Assembly (NCBI GenBank): GCA_017938625.1
Contig: JAGBBD010000006.1
Span: 62,001 to 126,000 of the forward strand
Origin: Oscillospiraceae bacterium
GTDB taxonomy: Bacteria > Bacillota > Clostridia > Oscillospirales > Oscillospiraceae
Reading direction: 5' to 3'
DNA: 64,000 bases
Under the pieces are notes generated by a model. That model saw nothing but the letters and a program-made list of their open reading frames with translations, made no database searches and was not told where the DNA came from. A program made the translations under genes and the position numbers. Shown here piece after piece: positions 50,207-59,294 of the stretch; within the stretch, counting starts at the first letter, position 1, and each line of letters opens with the position of its first letter.

Positions 50207-51608
50207 CGAGCGCCGTTTCCGCCTTCCTGTCAGCAGTCAGCTGCGAAGTGCGGCGGCATATGTGATCTTGACTTCTCTCATGCTCCTGTTCCTCAACATC
50301 TACTCCGCAAGCACCACGAGAGATCTGATCTATCGTGGCAAGGAAGCATCCCTCTGGGATAAAGCGCAGATGATATCTTCTGCGTTCTCGGGCATAGAGA
50401 GTTTAAACGAAGAAAATACCGAACAGGTCATATCGGTTCTTGGTGATCTGAATGTTTCCCGAGTGATGATCACAGACGGCGTGGGAGCAACGCTCTATGA
50501 TTCCCACCCGGAGCTGGAGCAGGCACCGCAGCAAAAGATCACAGAAGCGTTGCAGGGGATGGATGTATTCCAATGCCTGTATGACGCGGGTGTTCTGGAA
50601 AGTCATGCTGCAGCACCGGTCATGGTCTATGGCAGAGCCATGGGCTGTGTCTACATCTATGATGTGGATGCTGACCAAGGTGCCATCATTCAATCTCTGG
50701 AAACGACCATCGTGCGCATTTCCTTTGCGGTGGAAGCAGTTCTGGTGCTGTTTTCTGTCTTGTTTGCGTTTACTTCCTCTAAAAAAATGCGGCGGATTCT
50801 TGCATCTATGCAGAAGGCAAGAGAGGGCGAATACAGTCATAAGATCAAGTTCCATGGCACAGACGAATATGGCTTGATTGCAGGGGAGTTCAATAAACTG
50901 ACAGACAGGCTTCAGATCTCGGAGCAGGCGCAGCGTCAGTTTGTTTCCGATGCATCTCATGAACTGAAAACGCCTCTGGCATCCATTAAGCTGCTGTCTG
51001 ATTCTGTTCTGCAAAATGAGATGGATGCGGAGACCATGCGCGAATTCGTGGCGGATATCGGCAATGAAGCCGATCGTCTGACTCGTCTGACCCAGAAACT
51101 GCTTGCGATCTCCAAAGCGGAGCGGGTAGACCAGGAGCATGAAGTGGTGGATCTGGCACAGGTCATTTCCAAGGTGTTTAAAATGCTGGTCTCTTTGGCT
51201 GACACCAGAGGAATTCGTCTGACCTGTAATATGGAGCGCACCTGTACAGTGCTGACCATGGAAGATGATATGTATCAGATCGTTTTCAATTTGGTGGAAA
51301 ACGCCATCAAGTATAATCGTGATGAGGGTCTGGTCCATGTGGATCTGAAGCAGACGGAAGAAGATGTGATTCTGACTGTGGAAGACACGGGCATTGGCAT
51401 TCCGGAAGACGCGCTGGAGCACGTATTTGAGCGTTTCTATCGTGTGGATAAGGCAAGAAGCCGCGCGCAAGGCGGTTCCGGTCTTGGATTAAGCATCGTG
51501 CAGGAGCTTGTCTGCAGAAACTACGGCACGATCCAAGTCGAGCGCCGCGAAGAAGGCGGCACGCGCTTTATTGTGACCTTCCCCAATTTTGATATGGACG
51601 AAAAATAA
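50193..51608 (+). CDS. Membrane sensor histidine kinase (PhoR-like)
   Basis: The kinase has two membrane helices around an extracytoplasmic domain of about 130 residues, then HAMP, a dimerisation domain with DASHELKTP, and an ATPase domain with NLVENAIKYN, DTGIGIP and GGSGLGLSI. The start is uncertain. The only canonical start is GTG 50262, which has no ribosome binding site and removes the basic N terminus from the first helix (448 residues). The frame is open from 50172, and ATT 50193 lies nine bases after GGGGAG, giving 471 residues beginning with a basic segment (SDERRFRLP). I report the longer form. Confidence 0.85.
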   Translation: MSKSDERRFRLPVSSQLRSAAAYVILTSLMLLFLNIYSASTTRDLIYRGKEASLWDKAQMISSAFSGIESLNEENTEQVISVLGDLNVSRVMITDGVGATLYDSHPELEQAPQQKITEALQGMDVFQCLYDAGVLESHAAAPVMVYGRAMGCVYIYDVDADQGAIIQSLETTIVRISFAVEAVLVLFSVLFAFTSSKKMRRILASMQKAREGEYSHKIKFHGTDEYGLIAGEFNKLTDRLQISEQAQRQFVSDASHELKTPLASIKLLSDSVLQNEMDAETMREFVADIGNEADRLTRLTQKLLAISKAERVDQEHEVVDLAQVISKVFKMLVSLADTRGIRLTCNMERTCTVLTMEDDMYQIVFNLVENAIKYNRDEGLVHVDLKQTEEDVILTVEDTGIGIPEDALEHVFERFYRVDKARSRAQGGSGLGLSIVQELVCRNYGTIQVERREEGGTRFIVTFPNFDMDEK

Positions 51609-51636
51609 AAGCGGCTTTGCCGCTTTTATTTTTTCC
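51605..51636. terminator. Bidirectional terminator
   Basis: An 11-bp stem (51605-51615 with 51619-51629) spans the kinase stop codon and is followed by TTTTTT; it also abuts the regulator pseudogene. Confidence 0.9.
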
Positions 51637-52473
51637 CTTCAAGGGTCTTTCTCAGATGGGACAGATCGTAAAACCCGCAAACCTGCGCGACCTGTGTCTT
51701 GGTCACAAGAGGATCCTCCAGCATTTCAAGTGCCTTCTTTTTTCTGTATTGTGCCAGATATTGCATAGGAGAACATCCGCACATGGTATGAAAGCTGCGC
51801 AGAAACGTGGAGCGTGAAAGAAATACTCGCTTGTAAAGATCCTCTGTGCTGATAGGGGAAGCATAATTCCTGTGAATATACTCCAAAGCATCCAGAATTT
51901 GCTGTTCATACTTGGCACGCTTTTTGGTGTCGTCAGCAGTTTGCCTGCTGAGCAAAATGGAGCAGGTATAGAGGATCTTCCACAGAAGATGCAGGCGAAA
52001 AGCTTCATTTCCGGGTTTGTTAAAAGGATGATCATCACGGAGCAAGTCCAGATCGTCTTGAAGCATCATCAGATCCTTTTGCTGCAGCTGCAAAAAAGGG
52101 GATGTGTGAGAGGCTGCGCGCAAATACGGCTCAATTTCCGTGAACAGCAGAAATCTTCCACGCAGCAGGCGTCCTTCAGTTCTTTTTGAATGACTTCGGG
52201 ACGGACAAGAATGTGGAACACATCCATGTTTTCTGTGTCATAATAGGCATGAGGAACCATGGGAGGAATGATAAAGACAGCACCTGCTTTGACAGGAAGA
52301 GATGTGCCCATGATTTGATGCACGCCTCTGCCGGACAGGACGATATTGATCTCATAGAAGCTGTGGGTGTGCAGACAGATGGCATAATCGTGATAGGGGA
52401 ATGCACGTACCTGCTCTTCCGGAGATCTGAAGTTATAATCTATGTCGCAATGAAATGTGATATCGGTTTGCAT
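51626..52473 (-). pseudogene. AraC-family regulator, frameshifted
   Basis: The reading frame from 52473 (after GGAGG) encodes a cupin-type sensing domain (HTHSFYEINIVLSGRGVHQI, IIPPMVPHAYYD) up to about QKELKDA near 52168. The continuing product, GRLLRGRFLLFTEIEPYL and then two HTH motifs (STEDLYKRVFLSRSTFLRSFH; VAQVCGFYDLSHL), is in another frame. One missing base, or two extra, near 52160-52170 would join them. The C terminus also ends about 12 residues early for AraC. It is divergent to the glycyl radical enzyme and was probably its regulator. A sequencing error is possible. Confidence 0.8.
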
Positions 52474-52522
52474 AGTACCTCCGTTTGAAACGCTTGTACC
52501 TGTTTTTGAAATATATCCTTGT

Positions 52523-52554
52523 TTGATTATACCGAAATGCTTGGTATAATGCAA
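52523..52554. promoter_or_regulatory. Fully overlapping divergent promoters
   Basis: Plus: TTGATT (52523-52528), 16-base spacer, TATAAT (52545-52550). Minus: TTGCAT (52554-52549), 17-base spacer, TATAAT (52531-52526). Each -10 is an arm of the palindrome ATTATACC-N9-GGTATAAT (52526-52550). RNA polymerase cannot sit on both at once. Confidence 0.78.
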
Positions 52555-52579
52555 ATATAAAATAAGAAGGAGTGTGCTT

Positions 52580-54661
52580 ATGGATCGTTTCGAACGTATC
52601 TGCATTTTGCGGGAAGGTGCAGTCGCACCGAGCATTACATACGATGAGTTTCGTCTGCACTTTTTTATGTATTTTCAAGAGCGTGGCATTGCCATTACGC
52701 AGGAGACCTACGGTGACGGTTACCTGTATGCTTGTTCCCGCGTGACACCCGTCATTGGCAGAGAGGAACTGATCGTAGGCAGAGCACTTTCAGAACTGTC
52801 TCCGGAGGATGCGGCTCTCTGGCAGCAGACCTATGAGCGCATTTCCGATGATGCTGCCGAAGAAGCGGGCATTGGACAGGATTCTCATATGTCTATTGAT
52901 TATGATATGCTTTTGCGTTGTGGTATCAATGGCATTTTAAAAAGGATAGACTCCTTTGACGCCACACCTTTTTATATCTCCTGCCGTAAGTGCCTGCAGG
53001 GCGTTGCACTGCTTTCGCAGCGTTATGCGGCTCTGGCGCAGGAGCTGGCGCTGCAGGAAACGAATGAAAGAAGGGCACAGGAGCTGCGTACCATCGCCGC
53101 TATCTGCGCCAAAGTTCCCATGGAGCCGGCAGAAAGCTTCTATGAAGCGGTGCAGGCTGTCCATTTTGTGACCTATTGTCTTTCTTATGCGCCCATTCGT
53201 GCGTACTATCAGCAGTATCAGTTGGGTCATCCGGATCGGTATCTGCTGCCGTTCTATGAAAAAGACCTTGCTGCAGGAACGCTGACCGGGGAGGAAGCGC
53301 AGGAACTTCTGGATTGCCTTGGTATTCAGATCAATCGCCGTGTACCTCGAGGACTTTCCAGCGGATACATGGTAGGCGGTCGGGATGAGGCGGGCAATAC
53401 GGTCTGCAATGACCTGACAATGATGGGATTACAGGTGATCGGAGACGTTCGACTGGTCTATCCTGCAGTGGGTCTTTGCTATCACAAAGATATGCCCGAT
53501 AAAGTTTTGGAAAAAGCTTGTGAACTTCTGGCACAGGGCTGCTCTCACCCTGCCATTTTCAATGATGATGTCATTCAGGCAGGACTTTTGGAATATGGAG
53601 TTCCGCAGAAGGACACCTGTAACTATATCCACAGCACTTGTGTGGAGATCACACCGGTGGGTGCTTCCAATGTTTGGGTGGCAAGCCCTTACACAAACCT
53701 TGCACAGATATTGCTTGATGCCATGGATCGGGAGTATTCCGCATTTGCTGCGTTCTTGCAGCAGATCAAGGATGATCTGAAAAAAATCATTGGCAAAAAC
53801 TTCTTGGATTACAACGAAAAGAGAAAATACCGCGCAGAGCATTGTTTCAATCCGCTTTTGTCCTGCTTTGTGGACGATTGCCTTGCATCGGGCAGGGATA
53901 TTGAGCACGGAGGTGCGCGATATAACTGGATCATGCCCAGCTTCGTGGGTATGGGTAATCTGGCAGATTCCTTGTATGCAGTCAAGACGGTGGTCTTTGA
54001 TAAAAAAGAAATGACCATGGTGCAGCTGAAAAAGGTCTTGGATCAGAATTTTGAAGGAAACGAGACCTTGCGTCTTCGTCTGCTCCATACCATTGCCAAA
54101 TACGGAAATGACCATGATGAAGTGGATGAACTTGTCAAAGAAATGACCGGGTTTTTGGTGGAATGCTGCAAAGAGCACACGCCGATCTATCAAAATGCCC
54201 GTCTTGTGCCCAGCGTCTTCTGCTGGGTCAAGCATGAAATGTTTGGCTCCCAGACCGGCGCGACTCCGGACGGCAGACCGGCAGGCTTCCCTTTGGGTGA
54301 CGGCTCCGGTCCTTGCCAGGGCAGAGAAAAACATGGCCCCACCGCATCGATTCTCTCCAGCACCAAATGGTCTCACAAAGAACTGATCGGCGGTGTGGCG
54401 GTCAATATGAAATTCAGCAAAAAGCATATGACCGGCGCATCCTGCCAAAAGATCATTGCCCTCATTAAGACTTATATGGCACGGGGCGGTTTTCAGCTGC
54501 AGATCAACGTGTTGGATGGCGAGACTCTGCGGAAGGCAAAACAGCAGCCGGAGCAGTATGGTGATCTGGTGGTACGCATTGGCGGCTACAGCGATTACTT
54601 TGTCCATCTGTCGGAAAATATGCAGGACGAAGTGATCCTGCGCACAGAGCATGAGGTGTGA
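52580..54661 (+). CDS. Glycyl radical enzyme, pyruvate formate-lyase-like, substrate unknown
   Basis: The 693-residue protein has the catalytic Cys354 in HSTCVEITP with Glu356, the Cys-x-Glu pair found in dehydratase and lyase members (choline lyase, glycerol dehydratase) and not in true pyruvate formate-lyase. The glycyl radical loop is RIGGYSDYF with Gly669, followed by QDEVILRTEHE. It is shorter than typical members (about 780-850 residues). The missing length is spread through the N-terminal half, so the frame is not broken. AAGGAG precedes the ATG. Its activase follows after four bases. No shell-protein or partner genes identify a substrate. Confidence 0.9.
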   Translation: MDRFERICILREGAVAPSITYDEFRLHFFMYFQERGIAITQETYGDGYLYACSRVTPVIGREELIVGRALSELSPEDAALWQQTYERISDDAAEEAGIGQDSHMSIDYDMLLRCGINGILKRIDSFDATPFYISCRKCLQGVALLSQRYAALAQELALQETNERRAQELRTIAAICAKVPMEPAESFYEAVQAVHFVTYCLSYAPIRAYYQQYQLGHPDRYLLPFYEKDLAAGTLTGEEAQELLDCLGIQINRRVPRGLSSGYMVGGRDEAGNTVCNDLTMMGLQVIGDVRLVYPAVGLCYHKDMPDKVLEKACELLAQGCSHPAIFNDDVIQAGLLEYGVPQKDTCNYIHSTCVEITPVGASNVWVASPYTNLAQILLDAMDREYSAFAAFLQQIKDDLKKIIGKNFLDYNEKRKYRAEHCFNPLLSCFVDDCLASGRDIEHGGARYNWIMPSFVGMGNLADSLYAVKTVVFDKKEMTMVQLKKVLDQNFEGNETLRLRLLHTIAKYGNDHDEVDELVKEMTGFLVECCKEHTPIYQNARLVPSVFCWVKHEMFGSQTGATPDGRPAGFPLGDGSGPCQGREKHGPTASILSSTKWSHKELIGGVAVNMKFSKKHMTGASCQKIIALIKTYMARGGFQLQINVLDGETLRKAKQQPEQYGDLVVRIGGYSDYFVHLSENMQDEVILRTEHEV

Positions 54662-54665
54662 TCCT

Positions 54666-55562
54666 ATGGAAACGGGAATGATTTCCAATATCCAGCGGTT
54701 TTGTCTGGATGACGGGCCGGGAATCAGGACGACTGTTTTCCTGAAGGGATGCTTTCTTCGCTGCAGTTGGTGTCATAATCCGGAGACAAAAGAGCAAAAG
54801 AAAGAGCTGTTCTTTGACGCGGAAAAATGTATCCGCTGCGGTGCCTGCGCCGCGGTATGCGAAAACCATGCGCACAAAATAGGACAGCTGCACGATCATG
54901 ATCGACAGCTGTGCAGCGTTTGTGGTGTATGTACACGGAACTGCCCTGTAAATGCATTGGAGGTCACAGGAACAGAAATGACTGTGCAGCAGGTCATGGA
55001 GCAGGTGCTGCGTGATCGTGTGTTCTATGAAAATTCCATGGGCGGCATGACGCTGTCCGGCGGAGAACCGCTGCTGCAGTCGGAGTTTTCACGGCATCTT
55101 TTGCAGCAAGCAAAAAACGCAGGGCTTCACACCTGTGTGGAGACCTGCGGATATGGCAGCACAGATGCCTTGCATCGAATCGCAGAAGTGACAGATCTGT
55201 TTTTGTTTGACTGGAAGCTGACCGATCCTGCGCTTCATAAGAAATACACGGGTGTGGATAACCGCAAGATCAAGGAACACCTTCTGCTTCTTGATGAATG
55301 GGGAAAGTCTGTGGTGCTTCGCTGTCCTGTGATTCCCGGCATCAATGATACGCAGTCACACTTTGAAGGCATCGCAGATCTTGCAAATACACTGCATGCG
55401 ATCCTTTCGGTGGAAATCATGCCATATCACGATCTTGGTGCCGATAAAAGCAGACGCCTTGCGGCGTATGCAGATACATTCCCTGTGCCTGCTGACGACG
55501 AAAAACACAAGTGGGAACGTGTTTTGCAAAAACTGACAGAAAAACAAATAAAAATTGGGTGA
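54666..55562 (+). CDS. Glycyl radical enzyme activase (radical SAM)
   Basis: The 298-residue activase has the radical SAM motif CxxxCxxC at Cys29/33/36 (KGCFLRCSWCHNPE), then two ferredoxin-like clusters, CIRCGACAAVC and CSVCGVCTRNC. MTLSGGEPLLQ and DWKLTDPALHKKYTG are conserved activase elements. It installs the glycyl radical on the upstream enzyme. The two extra clusters are usual in dehydratase-type activases, supporting a non-formate-lyase substrate. Confidence 0.94.
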   Translation: METGMISNIQRFCLDDGPGIRTTVFLKGCFLRCSWCHNPETKEQKKELFFDAEKCIRCGACAAVCENHAHKIGQLHDHDRQLCSVCGVCTRNCPVNALEVTGTEMTVQQVMEQVLRDRVFYENSMGGMTLSGGEPLLQSEFSRHLLQQAKNAGLHTCVETCGYGSTDALHRIAEVTDLFLFDWKLTDPALHKKYTGVDNRKIKEHLLLLDEWGKSVVLRCPVIPGINDTQSHFEGIADLANTLHAILSVEIMPYHDLGADKSRRLAAYADTFPVPADDEKHKWERVLQKLTEKQIKIG

Positions 55563-55589
55563 ACGCGTATTGCGTTCACCCAATATCTT
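55554..55589. terminator. Bidirectional terminator
   Basis: A 13-bp stem (55554-55566 with 55572-55584) overlaps the activase stop and is followed by ATCTTTTT; on minus it is followed by TTTTTATTTG. Confidence 0.9.
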
Positions 55590-55590
55590 T

Positions 55591-56991
55591 TTAGGTAAGG
55601 CTTTCACCGGGAACAGTCAGATGGAAGGGATCAAGCACTTCATCGAGCTGCTTCTCATCCAGAAGCTTTTCTTCCTCCACCAGCTCACGGACGGTCTTGT
55701 CTGTCTTCAGAGCGGTCTTGGCAATGTCGGCAGCGTGCTTATAGCCAATGTGAGGTGTCAGAGCGGTGACGGTGCACACACTGTGGTCAAGCAGATACTG
55801 GCAGCGCTCTGCATTGGCAGTGATGCCCACGATGCAGTTGTCCACCAGAGTCTTGATCGCGCCGGTCATGGCGGTGATGGACTCAAACAGACGATAGAAA
55901 GCCACAGGCTCAAAAGCGTTCAGCTCCAGCTGACCTGCTTCTGCGCACATGGTGATGGTCATGTCGTTGCCGATGACGGCGTAAGCCACCTGAGAAACCA
56001 CTTCGGGGATAACGGGATTGACCTTGCCGGGCATGATGGAGCTGCCGTTCTGCATGGCGGGCAGATTGATCTCACCGAAGCCCGTTCTGGGACCGGAGGA
56101 CATGAGGCGCAGGTCGTTGCACATCTTGGAGAGGGTAACGGCACAGGCCTTGAGCATACCGGAAACAGCGACAATGCCGTCCAGGTTCTGTGTGCCGTCC
56201 ACCAGGTCGGTGTTGTTGGTCACGGCAATGCCGGAAGCATCGGAAACATCACGGGCGATGTCTTCCAGATAAGCAGCAGGCACGTTGATGGCAGTGCCGA
56301 TAGCAGTAGCGCCCATGTTCAGAACAGAGATCTGATCGCGGACGCGGCTGATGCGCTGCAGATCACGGGTGATGGCAGAAGCGTATGCATGGAACTCCTG
56401 ACCCAGACGAATGGGAACAGCGTCCTGCAGCTGGGTACGACCGACTTTCAGAATGTCGTTGAACTCATCGGCCTTATCCAGCAAAGCTGCGTTCAGACGA
56501 TGCAGCTGCTCCAGAAGCTCGGGAATCAGAGCCAGAGCTGCCAGCTTGCCGGAGGAGGGATAAATGTCGTTGGTGGACTGGGACATATTCACATGATCGT
56601 TAGGATGCACGATGGAGTAATCACCCTTCTTGCCACCGAGGATCTCGATGGCGCGGTTGGCGATGACTTCGTTGGCATTCATGTTGGCAGAGGTGCCGGC
56701 GCCGCCCTGAATGGGATCGACGATGAACTGGTCATGGAATTTGCCGGCCATGATATCATCACAGGCTTCCACAATGGCATCACAGATCTTGCGGTCGAGA
56801 ATACCTGCACGATTGTTTGCATAGGCGCTGGCCTTTTTCAGTGCAGCGAGCATCTTGATCTGCATGGAATGCATCCGGTTGCCGGTGATATTAAAATTCA
56901 GATGACCGCGCAGAGACTGTACGCCGTAATAGGCGTCTTCGGGGACATTCAAAGTGCCGATGGAGTCGGCTTCAAGGCGCATATTAGCCAT
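55591..56991 (-). CDS. aspA: Aspartate ammonia-lyase
   Basis: The 466-residue enzyme of the fumarase/aspartase family interconverts aspartate and fumarate plus ammonia. It has IVDPIQGGAGTSANMNANEVIANRA (seen as GGAGTSANMNANEV) and the signature GSSIMPGKVNPVIPE; the TNNTDLVDGTQN region fits aspartase better than fumarase. GGAAG precedes the ATG; an upstream open-frame extension is rejected. Divergent from an Lrp-type regulator that may control it. Confidence 0.93.
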   Translation of the reverse strand: MANMRLEADSIGTLNVPEDAYYGVQSLRGHLNFNITGNRMHSMQIKMLAALKKASAYANNRAGILDRKICDAIVEACDDIMAGKFHDQFIVDPIQGGAGTSANMNANEVIANRAIEILGGKKGDYSIVHPNDHVNMSQSTNDIYPSSGKLAALALIPELLEQLHRLNAALLDKADEFNDILKVGRTQLQDAVPIRLGQEFHAYASAITRDLQRISRVRDQISVLNMGATAIGTAINVPAAYLEDIARDVSDASGIAVTNNTDLVDGTQNLDGIVAVSGMLKACAVTLSKMCNDLRLMSSGPRTGFGEINLPAMQNGSSIMPGKVNPVIPEVVSQVAYAVIGNDMTITMCAEAGQLELNAFEPVAFYRLFESITAMTGAIKTLVDNCIVGITANAERCQYLLDHSVCTVTALTPHIGYKHAADIAKTALKTDKTVRELVEEEKLLDEKQLDEVLDPFHLTVPGESLT

Positions 56992-57025
56992 GGTGGAACT
57001 TCCTTTCGTGTTTAATTTCGCGAAC

Positions 57026-57054
57026 ATCATACTGTTTGTAAAACCGGTTGTAAA
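57026..57054 (-). promoter_or_regulatory. aspA promoter
   Basis: TTTACA, 17-base spacer and TATGAT on minus, 34 bases before the start. A near direct repeat, TTGTAAA at 57036 and 57048, lies in the spacer region. The 120 bases from 57060 to 57180 are A+T-rich without other features I can name. Confidence 0.72.
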
Positions 57055-57181
57055 TATCACGTTTTAAAATTGAAAGATAAAAATACTTTTGGGTATTTGC
57101 AAAAAAGAAATAAAAGTTGAACGGGAATGTAACTTTAAAAAATTAAGTGTGTCATAAGAATACAGAGAAAAGAATCTCTTC

Positions 57182-57210
57182 TTGCAAAATAAAAGCAATA
57201 AAGATATAAT
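57182..57210 (+). promoter_or_regulatory. Promoter of the Lrp-family gene
   Basis: TTGCAA, 17-base spacer and TATAAT, 23 bases before the start codon. Confidence 0.8.
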
Positions 57211-57233
57211 ATTATCGAATGGAGGCGATAGGG

Positions 57234-57665
57234 ATGGACGCAACTGACCGCTCGATTTTAAAGTCGCTGGCACACAATGCCAGAACACCTGTCAAACAGT
57301 TGGCGCAGGAGGCATTTTTGTCCTCTCCTGCTGCGTCATCAAGAGTGGAGCGCCTTGAAAAAAAGGGCGTGATAAAGGGCTACCAAGCCATGCTGGACTA
57401 TGAAGCACTTGGGTTTCATATTATGGCGTTTGTCAACGTTGCCATTGCCCCTGAGCGGCAGCCTGCCTTTGTGGAATATGTCAGCGGCTGTCCCAATGTG
57501 CTGGAGTGCCACCATATTACGGGGCTTTACAGCCTAATATTAAAGGTTGCATTCTGTACCACCAGAGATTTGGAAGCTTTCGTGGGTTATTTGCAAAAGT
57601 ATGGAAAGACGGAAACACAAGTGGTATTTTCCACCTTGGTGGAGCCTCGTCAGATCGTAGAATAA
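57234..57665 (+). CDS. Lrp/AsnC-family transcriptional regulator
   Basis: The 143-residue regulator has an N-terminal winged HTH (DATDRSILKSLAHNARTPVKQLAQ, SSPAASSRVERLEKKGVIKGY in parts) and a C-terminal RAM ligand-binding domain. I take the ATG eight bases after GGAGG. Position divergent from aspA suggests it senses an amino acid such as aspartate or asparagine and controls aspA; this is inference. Confidence 0.92.
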   Translation: MDATDRSILKSLAHNARTPVKQLAQEAFLSSPAASSRVERLEKKGVIKGYQAMLDYEALGFHIMAFVNVAIAPERQPAFVEYVSGCPNVLECHHITGLYSLILKVAFCTTRDLEAFVGYLQKYGKTETQVVFSTLVEPRQIVE

Positions 57666-57706
57666 AGAAACGGCACACGGATGATCCTGTGTGCCGTTTC
57701 TTTATA
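57664..57706. terminator. Bidirectional terminator
   Basis: A 15-bp stem (57664-57678 with 57689-57703) includes the stop region of both convergent genes and is followed by T-rich sequence. Confidence 0.85.
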
Positions 57707-59294
57707 GACTTTTGATCACAGCTTCTGCGCAGATCATGCCGTCCACTGCGGCGGACATGATGCCGCCGGCGTAGCCTGCACCTTCGCCGCAGGGATAAAG
57801 GCCGCGAACAGCCGACTGTTTTTCTTCATCTCTTAAGATCTTCACCGGGGAAGAGCTTCTGGTCTCCGGCGCAGTCAACACAGCATCGGCAGAGGCAAAG
57901 CCGTCCAGTCTGCCATCAAGCAGAGGAAGTGCCTGCTCCAGAGTTTTGGTGATTTTTTCCGGCAGCACATCATGAAGATCGCACAAGGTGATGCCGGGAC
58001 GATAGGTGGGCACGATGCTGCCGATCTTCTCAGACGGGCGATGTGCAAGGAAATCACCTACCAGCTGACCGGGCGCACGGTAGTTTTCGCCGCCTGCCCG
58101 GAAGGCTGCCTGCTCGATCCGGCGCTGCCAATACATACCGCCAAGGACAGATTTATCCGGGAAATCCTCCGGAGTCAAGGTAACAAGTAAAGCTGCGTTG
58201 GCGTTTTCCCCGTCGCGGGCAACGAGGCTCATACCGTTTGTGACAACACCGCCTTCTTCCGATGCCGCTGCCACGACCTGTCCTCCGGGACACATACAGA
58301 AAGTGTATGCAGAGCTGCCGTCGGGCAGATGCACATTGAGTTTATAATCGGCAGCGGGCAGGGAAGGAATGCCTGCAAAACCGCCGTATTGGCTCTTGTC
58401 GATCATGGCTTGTTTATGCTCAATGCGCACACCCATGGAGAAGGGCTTGGGTTGCATGGGGATGTTCTGCTCATGCAGAGTCGTGAACGTATCGCGGGCG
58501 CTGTGGCCGATGGCAAGAATGACCTTGTCACAGGAAAGCAGCGTTTCCTGCCCATTTTGCATCACCCAAACACCGCAGATCTGGCCGTCGTTCAGCTCCA
58601 GTTTTGTCATCTGAGAATGGAACCGTACCTCGCCGCCAAGATGGATGATCTTTTCCCGGATGTTCTGCACTACAGTCAGCAAAACATCTGTGCCGACATG
58701 AGGTTTTGCATCAAACAAGATCTCACCGTGTGCGCCTGCATCTGCCAGCTGCTCCAAAACCCAGCGGCAGCGCTCGTTCTTTGTGCCGGTATTCAGCTTC
58801 CCATCGGAAAATGTACCGGCACCGCCTTCCCCAAACTGCACATTGCATTGAGGATCCAGCGTTCCGTCCTTCCAGAACTTTTGCACCTTTTCGTGTCTTG
58901 TGGCAGCATCTGCGCCGCGTTCAAGAACGATAGGCCGCTGACCTGCCATGGCAAGCACAAGGGCAGCGAACATTCCTGCAGGGCCGAAGCCGACCACGAC
59001 AGGGCGCTGCTTTGCCTCATGCTGCGGCAGAGGAACTTCATAAACATAGTCCGCTGCGGCGCTGACCTTGGGATCCCGGATGCGCTTGAGGAGCTTGTCC
59101 TCACGTCCTTTGATCTCCACATCCACGGTGTAAATGATGCGCACATCGTGTTTTTTTCTGGCATCGATGGACTTTTTACGAATGTGAAGCTGCTTGATCT
59201 CATGTTCTTTGATATTCAATTGTCTGGTCGTTAGTTGAATCAGACGGTTTAAGTTATCATTAGGGGTCAAAGAAAGATCTCTGATCCGAATCAT
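57702..59294 (-). CDS. FAD-dependent oxidoreductase of unknown substrate
   Basis: The 530-residue protein has a short N-terminal alpha/beta domain (about 1-90), then an FAD-binding fold with VVVGFGPAGMFAALVLA at about 97-113, and GEGGAGTFSDGKLNTGTKN, a hallmark of a family annotated as NAD(FAD)-utilising dehydrogenases. The C-terminal PCGEGAGYAGGIMSAAVDG is the FAD-closing motif. The substrate is unknown. GGAGG precedes the ATG, which overlaps the stop of the next FAD protein upstream (ATGA). Confidence 0.87.
   Translation of the reverse strand: MIRIRDLSLTPNDNLNRLIQLTTRQLNIKEHEIKQLHIRKKSIDARKKHDVRIIYTVDVEIKGREDKLLKRIRDPKVSAAADYVYEVPLPQHEAKQRPVVVGFGPAGMFAALVLAMAGQRPIVLERGADAATRHEKVQKFWKDGTLDPQCNVQFGEGGAGTFSDGKLNTGTKNERCRWVLEQLADAGAHGEILFDAKPHVGTDVLLTVVQNIREKIIHLGGEVRFHSQMTKLELNDGQICGVWVMQNGQETLLSCDKVILAIGHSARDTFTTLHEQNIPMQPKPFSMGVRIEHKQAMIDKSQYGGFAGIPSLPAADYKLNVHLPDGSSAYTFCMCPGGQVVAAASEEGGVVTNGMSLVARDGENANAALLVTLTPEDFPDKSVLGGMYWQRRIEQAAFRAGGENYRAPGQLVGDFLAHRPSEKIGSIVPTYRPGITLCDLHDVLPEKITKTLEQALPLLDGRLDGFASADAVLTAPETRSSSPVKILRDEEKQSAVRGLYPCGEGAGYAGGIMSAAVDGMICAEAVIKSL

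Noticed and set aside
51626..52473. Two separate adjacent genes instead of one broken AraC gene
   Set aside because: The HTH half has no start signal and its sequence continues upstream past any Met; the cupin half runs into a nonsense tail exactly where the frames should join.
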